Shown in pieces: positions 44,338-52,852 of a DNA stretch of 64,000 nucleotides. This stretch comes from Colwellia sp. TT2012 (GTDB lineage: Bacteria > Pseudomonadota > Gammaproteobacteria > Enterobacterales > Alteromonadaceae). The stretch covers positions 558,001 to 622,000 of the forward strand of contig NZ_LJYX01000021.1 in NCBI RefSeq assembly GCF_001440345.1, read 5' to 3'. The translations under genes were made by a program, and so were the position numbers. The notes under the pieces are model-generated. The model was not told the DNA's origin. It searched no databases and saw only the letters and a program-made list of their open reading frames with translations. Position 1 is the stretch's first letter. Every line of letters begins with the position of its first letter.

Positions 44338-45460
44338 TGCTACTTCCGTTAGTAGTATTGCCGTTAGTAATATTTCCAGTTGTGCTATTAGCGTTGACGC
44401 TATTACCGTTAGTGTTATCCCCTATAGGGTTAATATCACTCAGCGATGAAAATGACCTTTCGCCTTGCTCGGTGATCATGCGTACTTCGGGGATTAGCGT
44501 TACCGAGAACTGCTGCGATACTTTTCGTTGGATATATTTCGCTAAGCTAACAATATCACCGCCAACGTCACTGCCATAATTAACGAGCACAAGGGCTTGC
44601 TGCTGATGAACACCAACATGGTGATGGCGAAAACCTTTTAATCCCGCTTGCTCAATTAACCAAGCCGCGGCCAGCTTTATCTGGGCATTTGGCTGTGGAT
44701 AATGTGGCATACTTGGATATTGCTGTTGCAGCTGAGCAAAGTCTGCAGCATTGACAATGGGGTTTTTAAAAAAACTGCCCGCATTAGCTAATTCTTTTGG
44801 ATCGGGTAACTTACTACTGCGCAAAGCGATAACTTGTGCCATTACCTGTTTAGCAGTGCACTCTTTTGCTAAACCATCTAAACCCGCATAGCTAAGGTTT
44901 GCTTGCCACGCTTTCGGAAGTTTAAACGTTACCTGAGTAATTAAGCCTTGGTTATAGCGCTCTTGCTTAAAAATACTATCGCGATAGGCAAAACGACATT
45001 CTTGCTTAGTAAGTGCATGCATGGTTTTACTGGCAAACTCATACCATTGTACTTCTTGACAATAATCTGCCAATTCTACCCCATAAGCGCCAATATTTTG
45101 CACTGGTGCCGCACCCACACTACCAGGGATCAAGGCTAAATTTTCAAAACCATAAATACCTTGTTCAAGGCAGAAACAAACTAAATGATGCCAGTTTTCT
45201 GCTGCGCCGACCCTAACGACAAAATGATCATCTTGTTCAAGGATATCAATACCGGTGAATTTCGGCTGAATAATAATTGGCGCTTGTGGCTCAACAAACA
45301 AGGTATTACTACCTTCGCCAAGAATATAGCAGTGCTTTGCCGTTAACTCAGGCAATTGCTGTAATTCAGCAAAGCTACTGGGAAAATAAATTTGTGGACA
45401 ACTCGCCTTAATATTAAAGCTGTTACTGCTTTGTAGGGCGTAATTTAACTTTGAGTGCAT
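44330..45460 (-). CDS. murB: UDP-N-acetylenolpyruvoylglucosamine reductase with Asn-rich tail
   Basis: The 376-residue FAD enzyme completes UDP-MurNAc synthesis. It has [10 protein letters not shown] near 47, [18 protein letters not shown] near 112, FAYRDSIFK near 158 and a late SFFKNPIV. The start at 45460 ([10 protein letters not shown]) aligns with the usual MurB N-terminus; a start 10 codons upstream is less likely. The enzyme core is E. coli-like, but the C-terminus carries about 30 extra residues of repeated Asn/Gly/Thr/Ser ([13 protein letters not shown]...), coded by near-repeats at 44340-44430. Confidence 0.94.
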   Translation of the reverse strand: MHSKLNYALQSSNSFNIKASCPQIYFPSSFAELQQLPELTAKHCYILGEGSNTLFVEPQAPIIIQPKFTGIDILEQDDHFVVRVGAAENWHHLVCFCLEQGIYGFENLALIPGSVGAAPVQNIGAYGVELADYCQEVQWYEFASKTMHALTKQECRFAYRDSIFKQERYNQGLITQVTFKLPKAWQANLSYAGLDGLAKECTAKQVMAQVIALRSSKLPDPKELANAGSFFKNPIVNAADFAQLQQQYPSMPHYPQPNAQIKLAAAWLIEQAGLKGFRHHHVGVHQQQALVLVNYGSDVGGDIVSLAKYIQRKVSQQFSVTLIPEVRMITEQGERSFSSLSDINPIGDNTNGNSVNANSTTGNITNGNTTNGSSND

Positions 45461-45513
45461 AGCCAGGTGAATGAAAAATGAAAGAATCATTATTGTACTG
45501 AAAAATCAGCTGA

Positions 45514-45672
45514 ATACCAGTTTCATTACGTTGGTGGTCTTATTGTGCTTAATAAAAATAAATCAAAGTAAGGCGCTCGATTGAGCAATAGCAGGTGTGT
45601 GTGATTGAGTGCAATACCGCCTTGGAGTATTTTACCCCGCACATGTGGGCAATAATTTAATGAAATTGGTAG
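45514..45672. repeat. Dispersed intergenic repeat (ATACCA...TGGTAT), copy 2
   Basis: This is the second copy of the repeat at 41568-41728, with similar ends (ATACCAGTTTCATTACG and ...TAATGAAATTGGTA) and the same internal blocks. The middle has diverged. It lies upstream of murB, in the gap to the convergent nitroreductase side. A third, very short piece (ends only) lies near 49607-49646. Confidence 0.82.
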
Positions 45673-45783
45673 CAGAGCATTTTTTAGCTGAGATTAACAA
45701 TGATCTAGCAGCAAGCATCCATTTGCTGCCTTATTCATTTTATCGAAGATCACAATTCAATGAAAATTTACCTTTAATAGCCA

Positions 45784-46440
45784 TTAAATACGCACTAATA
45801 TCTCACTAAGGGCTAAACGAGATTTGGGTAATTTAGCATTAAAATCATCCTCAGGGTGATGATAACCAATGGCTAAGGCGACATCACACTGATAGCCATC
45901 GAGCTCTTCGCTAAACTCTTTATTAACCAACTCAATATCAATGCCCTCCATTGGCGTAGAATCAATTTTTAACCGCGCCAGCACATGCAAGGTATTCCCT
46001 AAGGCAAGGTAAGTTTGTGCTTTAGTCCAAGTACTAGTATCGCCATTTTCAGCGGTATTAAGCTCGGCAAACAGATATACACCAAATGCTGCTGCTCGAT
46101 TTTCTAACGAGGTACGTTTATCTTCAATACCTTTATCCACTACCTTGGCATAATCGTCACGGGTATATTTAGGATTATGAGCAAAAAGAATCACCTGTGA
46201 GCTATCAAAAACATGTTTCTTATTATACTCATGCATAGTGACAAAGGTTTTACTCATGCGTGTTTTTGCTGCATCACTTTCTAAGACAATAAACTTCCAC
46301 GGTTGTGAATTAATAGATGATGCCGAAAGGCGCATAGCTTCAAATAAAATATCCAGGTCTGCTGCCGGGACTTTTCTGCTAGCATCGTACTTTTTTACCG
46401 TATGGCGGCTAGAGAGATCTTCGATAATAGGGTGAGTCAT
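45784..46440 (-). CDS. NAD(P)H nitroreductase, NfsB-like
   Basis: The 218-residue flavoenzyme belongs to the nitroreductase family. It has an N-terminal RHTVKKYDASRKVP FMN-binding start, SASSINSQPWKFIVL near 37 (the FMN-contact SxxNxQPW motif), and a C-terminal CDVALAIGYHHPEDD. NfsB-type enzymes reduce nitroaromatics and quinones with NADH or NADPH and FMN. The natural substrate is not known. It is monocistronic. Confidence 0.9.
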   Translation of the reverse strand: MTHPIIEDLSSRHTVKKYDASRKVPAADLDILFEAMRLSASSINSQPWKFIVLESDAAKTRMSKTFVTMHEYNKKHVFDSSQVILFAHNPKYTRDDYAKVVDKGIEDKRTSLENRAAAFGVYLFAELNTAENGDTSTWTKAQTYLALGNTLHVLARLKIDSTPMEGIDIELVNKEFSEELDGYQCDVALAIGYHHPEDDFNAKLPKSRLALSEILVRI

Positions 46441-46509
46441 AGTGATTCCATGTAAATAAGTAATATCTAGCCATGTTACCTCAAAATGCTGGATTCAGCT
46501 GGAATTAAA

Positions 46510-46783
46510 ACCTCTTGATAAATATCATGGCTATAAACATCAGCTAATAGCTCAACCACCACTGCAGCAAGGAAATCCATGCCTGGTACTAAATCACAAG
46601 CAGCAACTGCGCCGCCATATTGAAGACTGGCAAAACGTTAGCCAGTGTATGACAGCCGATATGCTTTTAACCGACACCAAAGCCATTGAATAGCACCTTG
46701 TCGCCTACCTTAAAGTCATTACTTTCACTGTGTTCAACAACATCACTAAAATCTAAGCAGAAATTTGACCTTGTCAGCTCTCC
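46510..46783 (-). pseudogene. AcuI/YhdH-type acrylyl-CoA reductase remnant
   Basis: Minus-strand reading gives LDFSDVVEHSESNDFKVGDK then VLFNGFGVG, the classic YhdH motif, followed by a stop. Further on comes HTLANVLPVFN, a frame change, and YGGAVAACDLVPGMDFLAAV, matching the YhdH C-terminal region. About 180 residues between the two parts are missing. The remnant has an internal deletion, a frameshift and stops, so it is dead. AcuI-type reductases convert acrylyl-CoA to propionyl-CoA, a route used on DMSP in marine bacteria. Confidence 0.78.
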
Positions 46784-46952
46784 AGCGCAGTTTATTGCTC
46801 AAGGTGGCCAACAAAACACCAGCTAGTCAAATAAACCAATTTAATAGTCAATTTGGCTAAAATGTTAAAATACTTTTAGTTTTGTCATTTCAGCTAAGAC
46901 CACTAAATATATATTTATTATAAATATCAGTCGATTAAAATATTTTTAATCG

Positions 46953-46969
46953 TTGGCACAGCCCTTGTA
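46953..46969 (+). promoter_or_regulatory. Sigma-54 (-24/-12) promoter candidate for the psp operon
   Basis: TTGGCACAGCCCTTGTA matches TGGCACG-N4-TTGC at all but two positions (A for G after CAC; T for C at -12). The predicted start is near 46980, 80 nt before the first ORF. psp operons are sigma-54 dependent and activated by PspF in enterobacteria. No pspF gene is in this window. Confidence 0.72.
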
Positions 46970-47059
46970 ATACTAAGTTCAAGTAAGACGATGTTTAACC
47001 ACATCAAAAACTAGAAGCACTTTATAACCAACAGATACTAAGACAAGAAGGAATTTATT

Positions 47060-47398
47060 ATGAGCACATTTAACATGACTAAAAATACTAGCAGCAAAAT
47101 TAAAGATGTAAGCCTTGCGTTAGTTTTTATCGGAGCTTTAATTGGTGCCACGCTAAGCACTAGTGTTAATGCAGCACCAGCCAGCAGTATTGAAAATGCC
47201 GTAAGCGACTTTATTGTTGCTCAAGGAGAGAAAATGATGGCTGAGCTGGATATACAATTACAGCAATCCATTGATAAAGAGATTAAAACATTTTCTGCCA
47301 ATTTCTTACTTAATAACGCGACCTTTTGGTTAGCAGCAGAGCAAGAAGTAAAGCAAGCCACACTAACAGTAACGACAGAGTACCTCGTAAAATTATGA
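47060..47398 (+). CDS. Small secreted protein of unknown function in the psp operon
   Basis: The 112-residue product has a signal peptide (hydrophobic about 18-37, cleavage NAA-P). Its short helical mature part (SSIENAVSDFIVAQGEKMMA, LDIQLQQSIDKEIKTFSANF) looks amphipathic. The ribosome site is AAGGAA. I recognise no family. It is the first gene after the sigma-54 candidate, and pspA starts 67 bp downstream, so it probably belongs to the envelope-stress response. Confidence 0.72.
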   Translation: MSTFNMTKNTSSKIKDVSLALVFIGALIGATLSTSVNAAPASSIENAVSDFIVAQGEKMMAELDIQLQQSIDKEIKTFSANFLLNNATFWLAAEQEVKQATLTVTTEYLVKL

Positions 47399-47465
47399 CG
47401 CTAGCTGTTAATAAAGCCAATAACAATTAATACCAACTAAATATCAAAATAAGTAGGAGAAAAAT

Positions 47466-48128
47466 ATGGGACTATTCAGCCGTTTTACCGACATTATCAA
47501 TGCAAATTTAAATAGCATGTTAGACAAAGCCGAACATCCAGAAAAAATGATTCGTTTAATCATTGGCGAGATGGAAGAAACATTAGTTGAAGTACGCTCA
47601 ACTGCAGCCAAAAACATTGCGGAACAAAAAACTTTAGCAAGAAAAGTCACATCGGCGCAAGAAGGTGTAGCGCACTGGCATAACAAAGCAGAGATAGCCT
47701 TAAGTAAAGGGCGCGATGACTTAGCCAAATCCGCACTGGCTCAAAAACATAAGTGCCAAGCTGAATTGACGCAACTAGATAGTGAAAATACGCCATTAAC
47801 TGACTTATTAACCGCCATTCAAGCAGACGCTCAGCGCCTGCAAGATAAGCTCAATGAAGCTAAACGTCGTCAACAAGCGTTATTGCTGCGCCAAGAGTCA
47901 GCCGAAGTAAGATTAAAGGTACGTGAAAAAGCCGTTATTCACAATATTAATGAAGCAATGGCTAAATTTGAACGTTACCAACAAAAAATTGACCGTCTTG
48001 AAGCACAAGTTGAATCGTATGATTTAACCGAAAATAAAGACCTATCTACGCAAATAGCTGAATTAGAGCAAGACGACAGTATTGCTGCTGAACTAGCCGA
48101 AATGAAAAAAAAGGTCGTTAACGGTTAA
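47466..48128 (+). CDS. pspA: Phage shock protein A
   Basis: The 220-residue PspA/IM30 protein binds stressed inner membrane and, in enterobacteria, inhibits PspF. It starts MGLFSRFTDIINANLNSMLD, the amphipathic helix typical of PspA. EDPEKMIRLI-like and coiled-coil segments follow (KLNEAKRRQQALLLRQESAE; AMAKFERYQQKIDRLEAQVE). Length matches E. coli PspA. AGGAG precedes the start. pspC follows after 100 bp containing a small hairpin. Confidence 0.95.
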   Translation: MGLFSRFTDIINANLNSMLDKAEHPEKMIRLIIGEMEETLVEVRSTAAKNIAEQKTLARKVTSAQEGVAHWHNKAEIALSKGRDDLAKSALAQKHKCQAELTQLDSENTPLTDLLTAIQADAQRLQDKLNEAKRRQQALLLRQESAEVRLKVREKAVIHNINEAMAKFERYQQKIDRLEAQVESYDLTENKDLSTQIAELEQDDSIAAELAEMKKKVVNG

Positions 48129-48169
48129 CGTATTAGCGAGAGCCTAAGCCTGAAACATTAATCTAAAAT

Positions 48170-48187
48170 CCCTCGTTTAGTCGAGGG
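48170..48187 (+). other. Hairpin between pspA and pspC
   Basis: CCCTCG (48170-48175) and CGAGGG (48182-48187) form a short stem 40 bp after pspA and 40 bp before pspC. There is no U-tract. It may set the pspA to pspC ratio by RNA processing or 3' end protection. The position suggests this; nothing proves it. Confidence 0.5.
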
Positions 48188-48228
48188 CACCCTATTGTAT
48201 AAGTAATATCGTCAACTGAGGAGTTCCC

Positions 48229-48459
48229 ATGAGATACGAAAGAGAATATTCGAGTATAAAAAGTGTTCGTCAAACATTATGTAAAGACATATTAAATAAA
48301 AAGTTGACTGGTGTCTGTGCCGGTATTGCCAAACATTATGACTACCCACGTTTAGTGGTGCGAATTGCTGTGATTGCCGCGCTAATTATGTTGCCCGTAA
48401 TCACTGGTGTCGCCTATGTAGTGGCAAGTATATTGTTACCTAACAGCAAATATTATTAA
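48229..48459 (+). CDS. pspC: Phage shock protein C (PspC domain)
   Basis: The 76-residue membrane protein has a PspC domain: LTGVCAGIAKHYDYPRLVVR followed by a membrane span (IAVIAALIMLPVITGVAYVV). It lacks the C-terminal extension found in enterobacterial PspC and starts with a hydrophilic segment. GAGGAG lies upstream. A pspB gene, which usually sits between pspA and pspC, is absent. Confidence 0.88.
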   Translation: MRYEREYSSIKSVRQTLCKDILNKKLTGVCAGIAKHYDYPRLVVRIAVIAALIMLPVITGVAYVVASILLPNSKYY

Positions 48460-48497
48460 CGGCTGTTGATCTTTCCTCTTTATAAAGTGAGCAAACC

Positions 48498-48839
48498 ATG
48501 AGCTTTTTTAAATCCTTAATTTTAGCCATTGTGGCAACTATTTTCTTAACCTATGTTTTTGGTGTTGGCATGTTAGAGATGATGAACGTGCATGTGATGA
48601 TGGATGGTGAAGTCATTGAGCCATTAAAAGCCATAGGGGTTTCAGCGTTAGTGGTTGTGCTCATAGTTGTCATTGCGCTAGCGATTGTCTTGAGTGTGTT
48701 TGGTAGCCTAATTTTTATTTGCTTAGTGTTATGCGGTAGCATTGCTATGGTGACAATCGGGGTGTTTTGGCCAATATTGTTAATGGCTGTCGTTATCTGG
48801 TTATTCAGTGGCAATAAAGACACTAAGCGATATGCTTAG
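48498..48839 (+). CDS. Small membrane protein of the psp operon
   Basis: The 113-residue protein has three hydrophobic segments (about 5-25, 46-70 and 72-105) and a short charged tail. No family is recognised. It starts 38 bp after pspC on the same strand, so it is probably the last gene of the psp transcript. A role in envelope stress is inferred from position only. Confidence 0.7.
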   Translation: MSFFKSLILAIVATIFLTYVFGVGMLEMMNVHVMMDGEVIEPLKAIGVSALVVVLIVVIALAIVLSVFGSLIFICLVLCGSIAMVTIGVFWPILLMAVVIWLFSGNKDTKRYA

Positions 48840-48862
48840 TGTCTCTGGCATATTAGCGCAGC

Positions 48863-49600
48863 TTATTTAAAAAACTGAGCTAGGATGTTTTTACATTCAT
48901 CGGTATTCACTAAACGAACAAACGCTTGGCTTTCATCGCTGATGACTTGGCGTAACGCTAATTGATTACCTTGACGAATTAAGCGTCGACTGGTCATTAC
49001 CGACTCCACCGGCAACTTGGCAATCGCTTGGGCAATTTCTGCCGTAAGAGCAATAAGTTCACTGGGCTGACAAATTTGGTTAGCAATACCATAACTCAAG
49101 GCTTGCTCGGCGTTAAAGCTTTGACCCAGTACCATTAATTCAAAGGCTTTATTTTGACCGACTTTTTGCGTTAATAACAAACTAGAGCCAGCTTCTGGAC
49201 ATAAACCGAGTTGGGTAAAGGGTAGTTTAAATTTACTGTTATTGGCAACAATGACCATGTCACAATGTAATAACAGCGTTGTACCAATACCCACGGCAAC
49301 GCCAGCGACACCAGCAATGAGCGGTTTGGTAAATTCTGACAGTACTTTAACAAATTTAAGCGCAGCTAAGTCATCATCAGCTGAACACTGTAAAAAGTCA
49401 TGCAAGTCATTACCAGCACAAAAGCAGTTGTCATTGCCTTGGATGACTAAGCAATGGATACTTGATGTTTGCTCAGCATAAGCAAAGTGCTGGCACAATT
49501 GCTGATACATTTTATTGGTTAAGGCATTTTTTTTATCGGTACGGTTCAAGGTGATGGTAAAAACACCTTGTTTTTCTGTCGTTAAAATCAAGTTACTCAT
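48863..49600 (-). CDS. Enoyl-CoA hydratase/isomerase family protein
   Basis: The 245-residue crotonase-fold protein starts MSNLILTTEKQGVFTITLNR and has the oxyanion loop CFCAGNDLHDFLQ near 60 and GVAGVAVGIGTTLLLHCDMV near 96. The usual catalytic glutamates lie in the region FKLPFTQLGLCPEAGSSLLL near 123-142, with one Glu (PEAG) retained. The exact substrate is not clear. It reads convergent to the psp operon. Confidence 0.88.
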   Translation of the reverse strand: MSNLILTTEKQGVFTITLNRTDKKNALTNKMYQQLCQHFAYAEQTSSIHCLVIQGNDNCFCAGNDLHDFLQCSADDDLAALKFVKVLSEFTKPLIAGVAGVAVGIGTTLLLHCDMVIVANNSKFKLPFTQLGLCPEAGSSLLLTQKVGQNKAFELMVLGQSFNAEQALSYGIANQICQPSELIALTAEIAQAIAKLPVESVMTSRRLIRQGNQLALRQVISDESQAFVRLVNTDECKNILAQFFK

Positions 49601-49692
49601 TTATCACCAGTTTCGTTACGTGGGCTTACCAATACGATTGGTATAAGTTATAGTCAAACCATAATATTTGTTATCAGGGATGTATAGTTATC

Positions 49693-50136
49693 ATGAAAAA
49701 TAATTATTGGCTAAAGCTCATTATCTTATTGGTTTTTTCATTCGGTATTACCAGTCAGGTAAGTGCATCCAACTCAATTACAGTCACCCAAGGCTATATC
49801 AAAGCCAGTATACCAGGCAGTGACGTTACCGCGGCCTATATGACGATAAACAATCACGGTAAGAAAGCGATAACATTACAAAAGATCACTAGCGAACTTT
49901 CTGCTCGCATCGAAATTCACCAGCACAGCATGGCTAACGGCATGATGACGATGCGACAAGTTGATCAAGTTATCATTAAGGCCAAAAGTAAAGTAGTGCT
50001 GCAACCGTCCGATTTACACCTGATGATTTTTTCATTAAAGCAGAAAATTACCGAAAAAGATGTTATTTCATTAACATTACACTTCACTAATGCAACTAAA
50101 ATTAAGATTCAATTACCTGTTTCTAAATATAAATAG
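49693..50136 (+). CDS. Periplasmic copper chaperone PCu(A)C
   Basis: The 147-residue secreted protein has a signal peptide (cleavage near SA-S) and a cupredoxin-like PCu(A)C domain. Copper ligands expected for H-M-X10-M-X21-H-X-M are present in IEIHQHSMANGMMTMRQ and QPSDLHLMIF. These proteins deliver copper to cytochrome oxidase or scavenge it. No oxidase gene is near. It is 33 bp upstream of the DUF2333 gene on the same strand. Confidence 0.88.
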   Translation: MKNNYWLKLIILLVFSFGITSQVSASNSITVTQGYIKASIPGSDVTAAYMTINNHGKKAITLQKITSELSARIEIHQHSMANGMMTMRQVDQVIIKAKSKVVLQPSDLHLMIFSLKQKITEKDVISLTLHFTNATKIKIQLPVSKYK

Positions 50137-50169
50137 TACAATGCTAACAATTTCATCCTTGGAGTGGCT

Positions 50170-51165
50170 ATGAAAACAATGTTCTCTATAAAAATTATGG
50201 TCGGGGCTTGCACCGGCATTTTTTTTCTTCTATACGGCGTTGGTGTTTATTGGAGTAGTGAACCCGCTTCCATTAATATTCACGCCGAAGTAACACAAGC
50301 GGCAAAAGCTGAAAATGTAGCTCCAGTAGTAGGTTACACCACGACAACGGCGTTAATAAAAGTCAGTGAAACACTACTACATAAACCTGGTGGTTATTTA
50401 TCAAATGACATCCTGCCGCCATCGCTGTTTTTAGATAATATGCCTGCTTGGGAGTTTGGTGTCTTGGAAATGGTGCGTGATATGGCCTTAGTCATGCGTA
50501 AAGATTTCAGCCGTTCACAATCACAATCCCTAGTGAATCAATATTTAAAAGAGGCGCAACCACGCTTTAATATTGATCACAGAAATTGGGCAATGCCCAG
50601 CGCTGAATCTGAATATGGCAAAGCAATCGAACTGCTTTATGCCTACCGTACGGCATTGGTCAGTAGTAATGGCAGCAATAGAGCGCAATTTTATGCTCGG
50701 GCGGATAACTTACGTGCTTATCTTGACGAAGTTCAGAAGCGTTTAGGCAGCTACTCACACCGTTTAAGTTTGAGTGTCGGTCGTGAGCAAGTTAACACCG
50801 ATTTAGCCGGTGATAGTCGTGCTGAACAATCGAGCCAAGGTGATTCTTATATACAGCTAAAAACAAATTGGTGGCAAATAGATGATGTTTTCTATGAAGC
50901 CAGAGGCGCTACTTGGGCATTGCTACAGCTACTTAGAGCCATTGAAATAGATTTTAATAGCGTGTTAGAAAATAAAAATGCAAAAATCAGCTTACAACAA
51001 ATTATTCGTGAGTTAGAAGCAAGCCAAGAATCTTTATGGAGCCCAATGATTTTAAACGGTAGTGGCTTTGGTCTGCTGGCCAACCACTCATTAGTTATGG
51101 CTAACTATATTTCTCGCGCGAATGCGGCACTAATAGATTTGAATGAACTTTTAACCAAAGGATAA
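50170..51165 (+). CDS. DUF2333 family membrane-anchored protein
   Basis: The 331-residue protein has one N-terminal membrane span (about residues 8-24) and a long helical periplasmic domain. WEFGVLEMVRDMALVMRKDF and WWQIDDVFYEARGATWALLQ are typical of DUF2333. Start 50170 is preferred because GGAG sits at 50161-50164, with the GTG at 50164 overlapping it. Function is unknown. The TIGR04219 barrel protein gene starts 4 bp after its stop. Confidence 0.9.
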   Translation: MKTMFSIKIMVGACTGIFFLLYGVGVYWSSEPASINIHAEVTQAAKAENVAPVVGYTTTTALIKVSETLLHKPGGYLSNDILPPSLFLDNMPAWEFGVLEMVRDMALVMRKDFSRSQSQSLVNQYLKEAQPRFNIDHRNWAMPSAESEYGKAIELLYAYRTALVSSNGSNRAQFYARADNLRAYLDEVQKRLGSYSHRLSLSVGREQVNTDLAGDSRAEQSSQGDSYIQLKTNWWQIDDVFYEARGATWALLQLLRAIEIDFNSVLENKNAKISLQQIIRELEASQESLWSPMILNGSGFGLLANHSLVMANYISRANAALIDLNELLTKG

Positions 51166-51169
51166 CAAC

Positions 51170-51925
51170 ATGAAAAAAGCTTTATTGGCTGCCAGCGTAG
51201 CAGTATTAATGTGTGGTACTGCCCAAGCCGATACCTTATTAGGTTTGTATATCGGTGGTCACATGTGGGCTAACGAAACCAGCGGTAGCTTTGGTGAAGG
51301 TTCTAATAATCAAACCGTTTTTGATTTCGATGATAAAAATCAAAGTAGCTTCTACGTTGCTTTTGAGCACCCAATTCCATTAATTCCTAATATTAAAATA
51401 GCCTCAACAACGCTAGATACTGTTGGTGGTACGCAATTAACAAGTAGTTTTACTTTCGAGCAAGTAACCTATGCTGCTGGCGCTACGCTAGATACTAGCC
51501 TTGATACCAGCTTTGTTGACTACACCCTTTATTATGAAGTATTTGATAATGATTTATTATCCTTTGATTTCGGTATAACCGCACGTGATCTTGATGCCAG
51601 CATTCAAGTTGCAGATCAGGTAACTCAACTGCAAAGTAATTTAGATGTTTCCGGTATTATTCCAATGTTTTATCTATCAACTATCATTGGTTTACCATTT
51701 ACTGGTTTAAACATATTTGCTGAAGCCAACTTTTTAAGCTTCGACGACCAAACCGTTTATGATGCGCAAGTTGGCGTTAGTTACTCGATTTTAGATAACA
51801 TCGCGGTAGATTTTGACGTAACTTTAGGCTACCGAACTATGAAAATGGAATTAAATGATTTAGATGGTTTTTACAGTGATTTAACTTATGATGGTTTCTT
51901 TGCTGGTGCCATTGTTCATTTCTAA
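51170..51925 (+). CDS. TIGR04219 outer-membrane beta-barrel protein
   Basis: The 251-residue secreted protein has signal MKKALLAASVAVLMCGTAQA and begins DTLLGLYIGGHMWANETSGS, the TIGR04219 signature. Alternating beta strands and a C-terminal aromatic residue (AGAIVHF) are as expected for outer-membrane insertion. The function of the family is unknown. It is coupled to the DUF2333 gene (4 bp gap) and ends at a terminator hairpin. Confidence 0.9.
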   Translation: MKKALLAASVAVLMCGTAQADTLLGLYIGGHMWANETSGSFGEGSNNQTVFDFDDKNQSSFYVAFEHPIPLIPNIKIASTTLDTVGGTQLTSSFTFEQVTYAAGATLDTSLDTSFVDYTLYYEVFDNDLLSFDFGITARDLDASIQVADQVTQLQSNLDVSGIIPMFYLSTIIGLPFTGLNIFAEANFLSFDDQTVYDAQVGVSYSILDNIAVDFDVTLGYRTMKMELNDLDGFYSDLTYDGFFAGAIVHF

Positions 51926-51972
51926 GGTATCGCTCATTGCTGAGACATAAGCAGTACAAGTAAAACCTAATT

Positions 51973-52010
51973 AAGGCTGTAGCTATGATAAATAGCCACG
52001 GCTTTTTATT
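51973..52010 (+). terminator. Intrinsic terminator after the TIGR04219 gene
   Basis: AAGGCTGTAGCTAT, a short loop, then ATAGCCACGGCTTTTTATT makes a 14-bp stem with G-U pairs followed by a U-tract, about 50 bp past the stop codon. Confidence 0.82.
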
Positions 52011-52062
52011 GCCCATGTTAAATGGTAACCATACTGAGTGAGATCATAACTAGCGTTAACGA

Positions 52063-52719
52063 TTAACGATTAACGTGGGAAAACCGTCCATACCTTTGAT
52101 GTAAAATACCAACCCGCTCGACATATACTTGTGTTTCTTTATAAGGTGGGATACCACCATGCTTTTTAACAGCACCCTCGCCGGCATTATAGGCAGCCGC
52201 GGCTAAATTATTATCACCGTTATATTTTCTAAGTAAACGAGCTAAATGCTTAACACCGCCGTTAATATTTTGCTGAGCACTTAAGGAATTCTGTACCCCT
52301 AATGCTCTAGCTGTAGCTGGCATCAACTGCATTAAACCTTGCGCACCCTGCTTAGAAATAGCCTGTGGGTTAAAATGAGACTCTGCATGAATAACCGCTC
52401 TGACAAAAGCGGCATCAATACCATACTTTAATGCTGCTTGATTAATGTCCTCTTTATAAGGCTGCAAATATAGCTTAGCTTGGCGCCAATCAATTAATGA
52501 ATCAACTTGACAAGCATAACAATCGACGCGATAGCGATTAAAATCGACACCTATGGGTTCAATATCAGAGAATGACGTTACCCCAGCAGAGGATTTATAG
52601 GTGTAAATATTTGCTGATTTATTCTCTGCGGCAAAAATATCGCCAGTAATCACTAGCAACAGCAAACAGACACTGTCAGTGAATATTCTTTGCCAGCGGG
52701 TATTTAAGAGTACTTTCAT
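52063..52719 (-). CDS. Lytic transglycosylase (SLT domain)
   Basis: The 218-residue exported protein has a signal peptide (cleavage near FA-A), a short DUF4124-like segment (YTYKSSAGVTSFSDIEP), and a C-terminal SLT fold. The catalytic Glu is in AVIHAESHFNPQAIS. GAQGLMQLMPATARALGV and AAAAYNAGEGAV are the typical substrate-cleft motifs. It cleaves the glycan backbone to give anhydroMurNAc, the substrate of AnmK encoded at 32357. It is divergent from cysJ. Confidence 0.94.
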   Translation of the reverse strand: MKVLLNTRWQRIFTDSVCLLLLVITGDIFAAENKSANIYTYKSSAGVTSFSDIEPIGVDFNRYRVDCYACQVDSLIDWRQAKLYLQPYKEDINQAALKYGIDAAFVRAVIHAESHFNPQAISKQGAQGLMQLMPATARALGVQNSLSAQQNINGGVKHLARLLRKYNGDNNLAAAAYNAGEGAVKKHGGIPPYKETQVYVERVGILHQRYGRFSHVNR

Positions 52720-52852
52720 TCTGCTTCTATTGTCCTGTATTTAATAACAGCCAAAAACGTGCCAAAACCCATATTCCATTTTGGAATAAAAAATCGCTAT
52801 CTATTCCTTTTGTTCTGACTTAAATTTCTCTATTCTTCCCTCATCAATTGTC

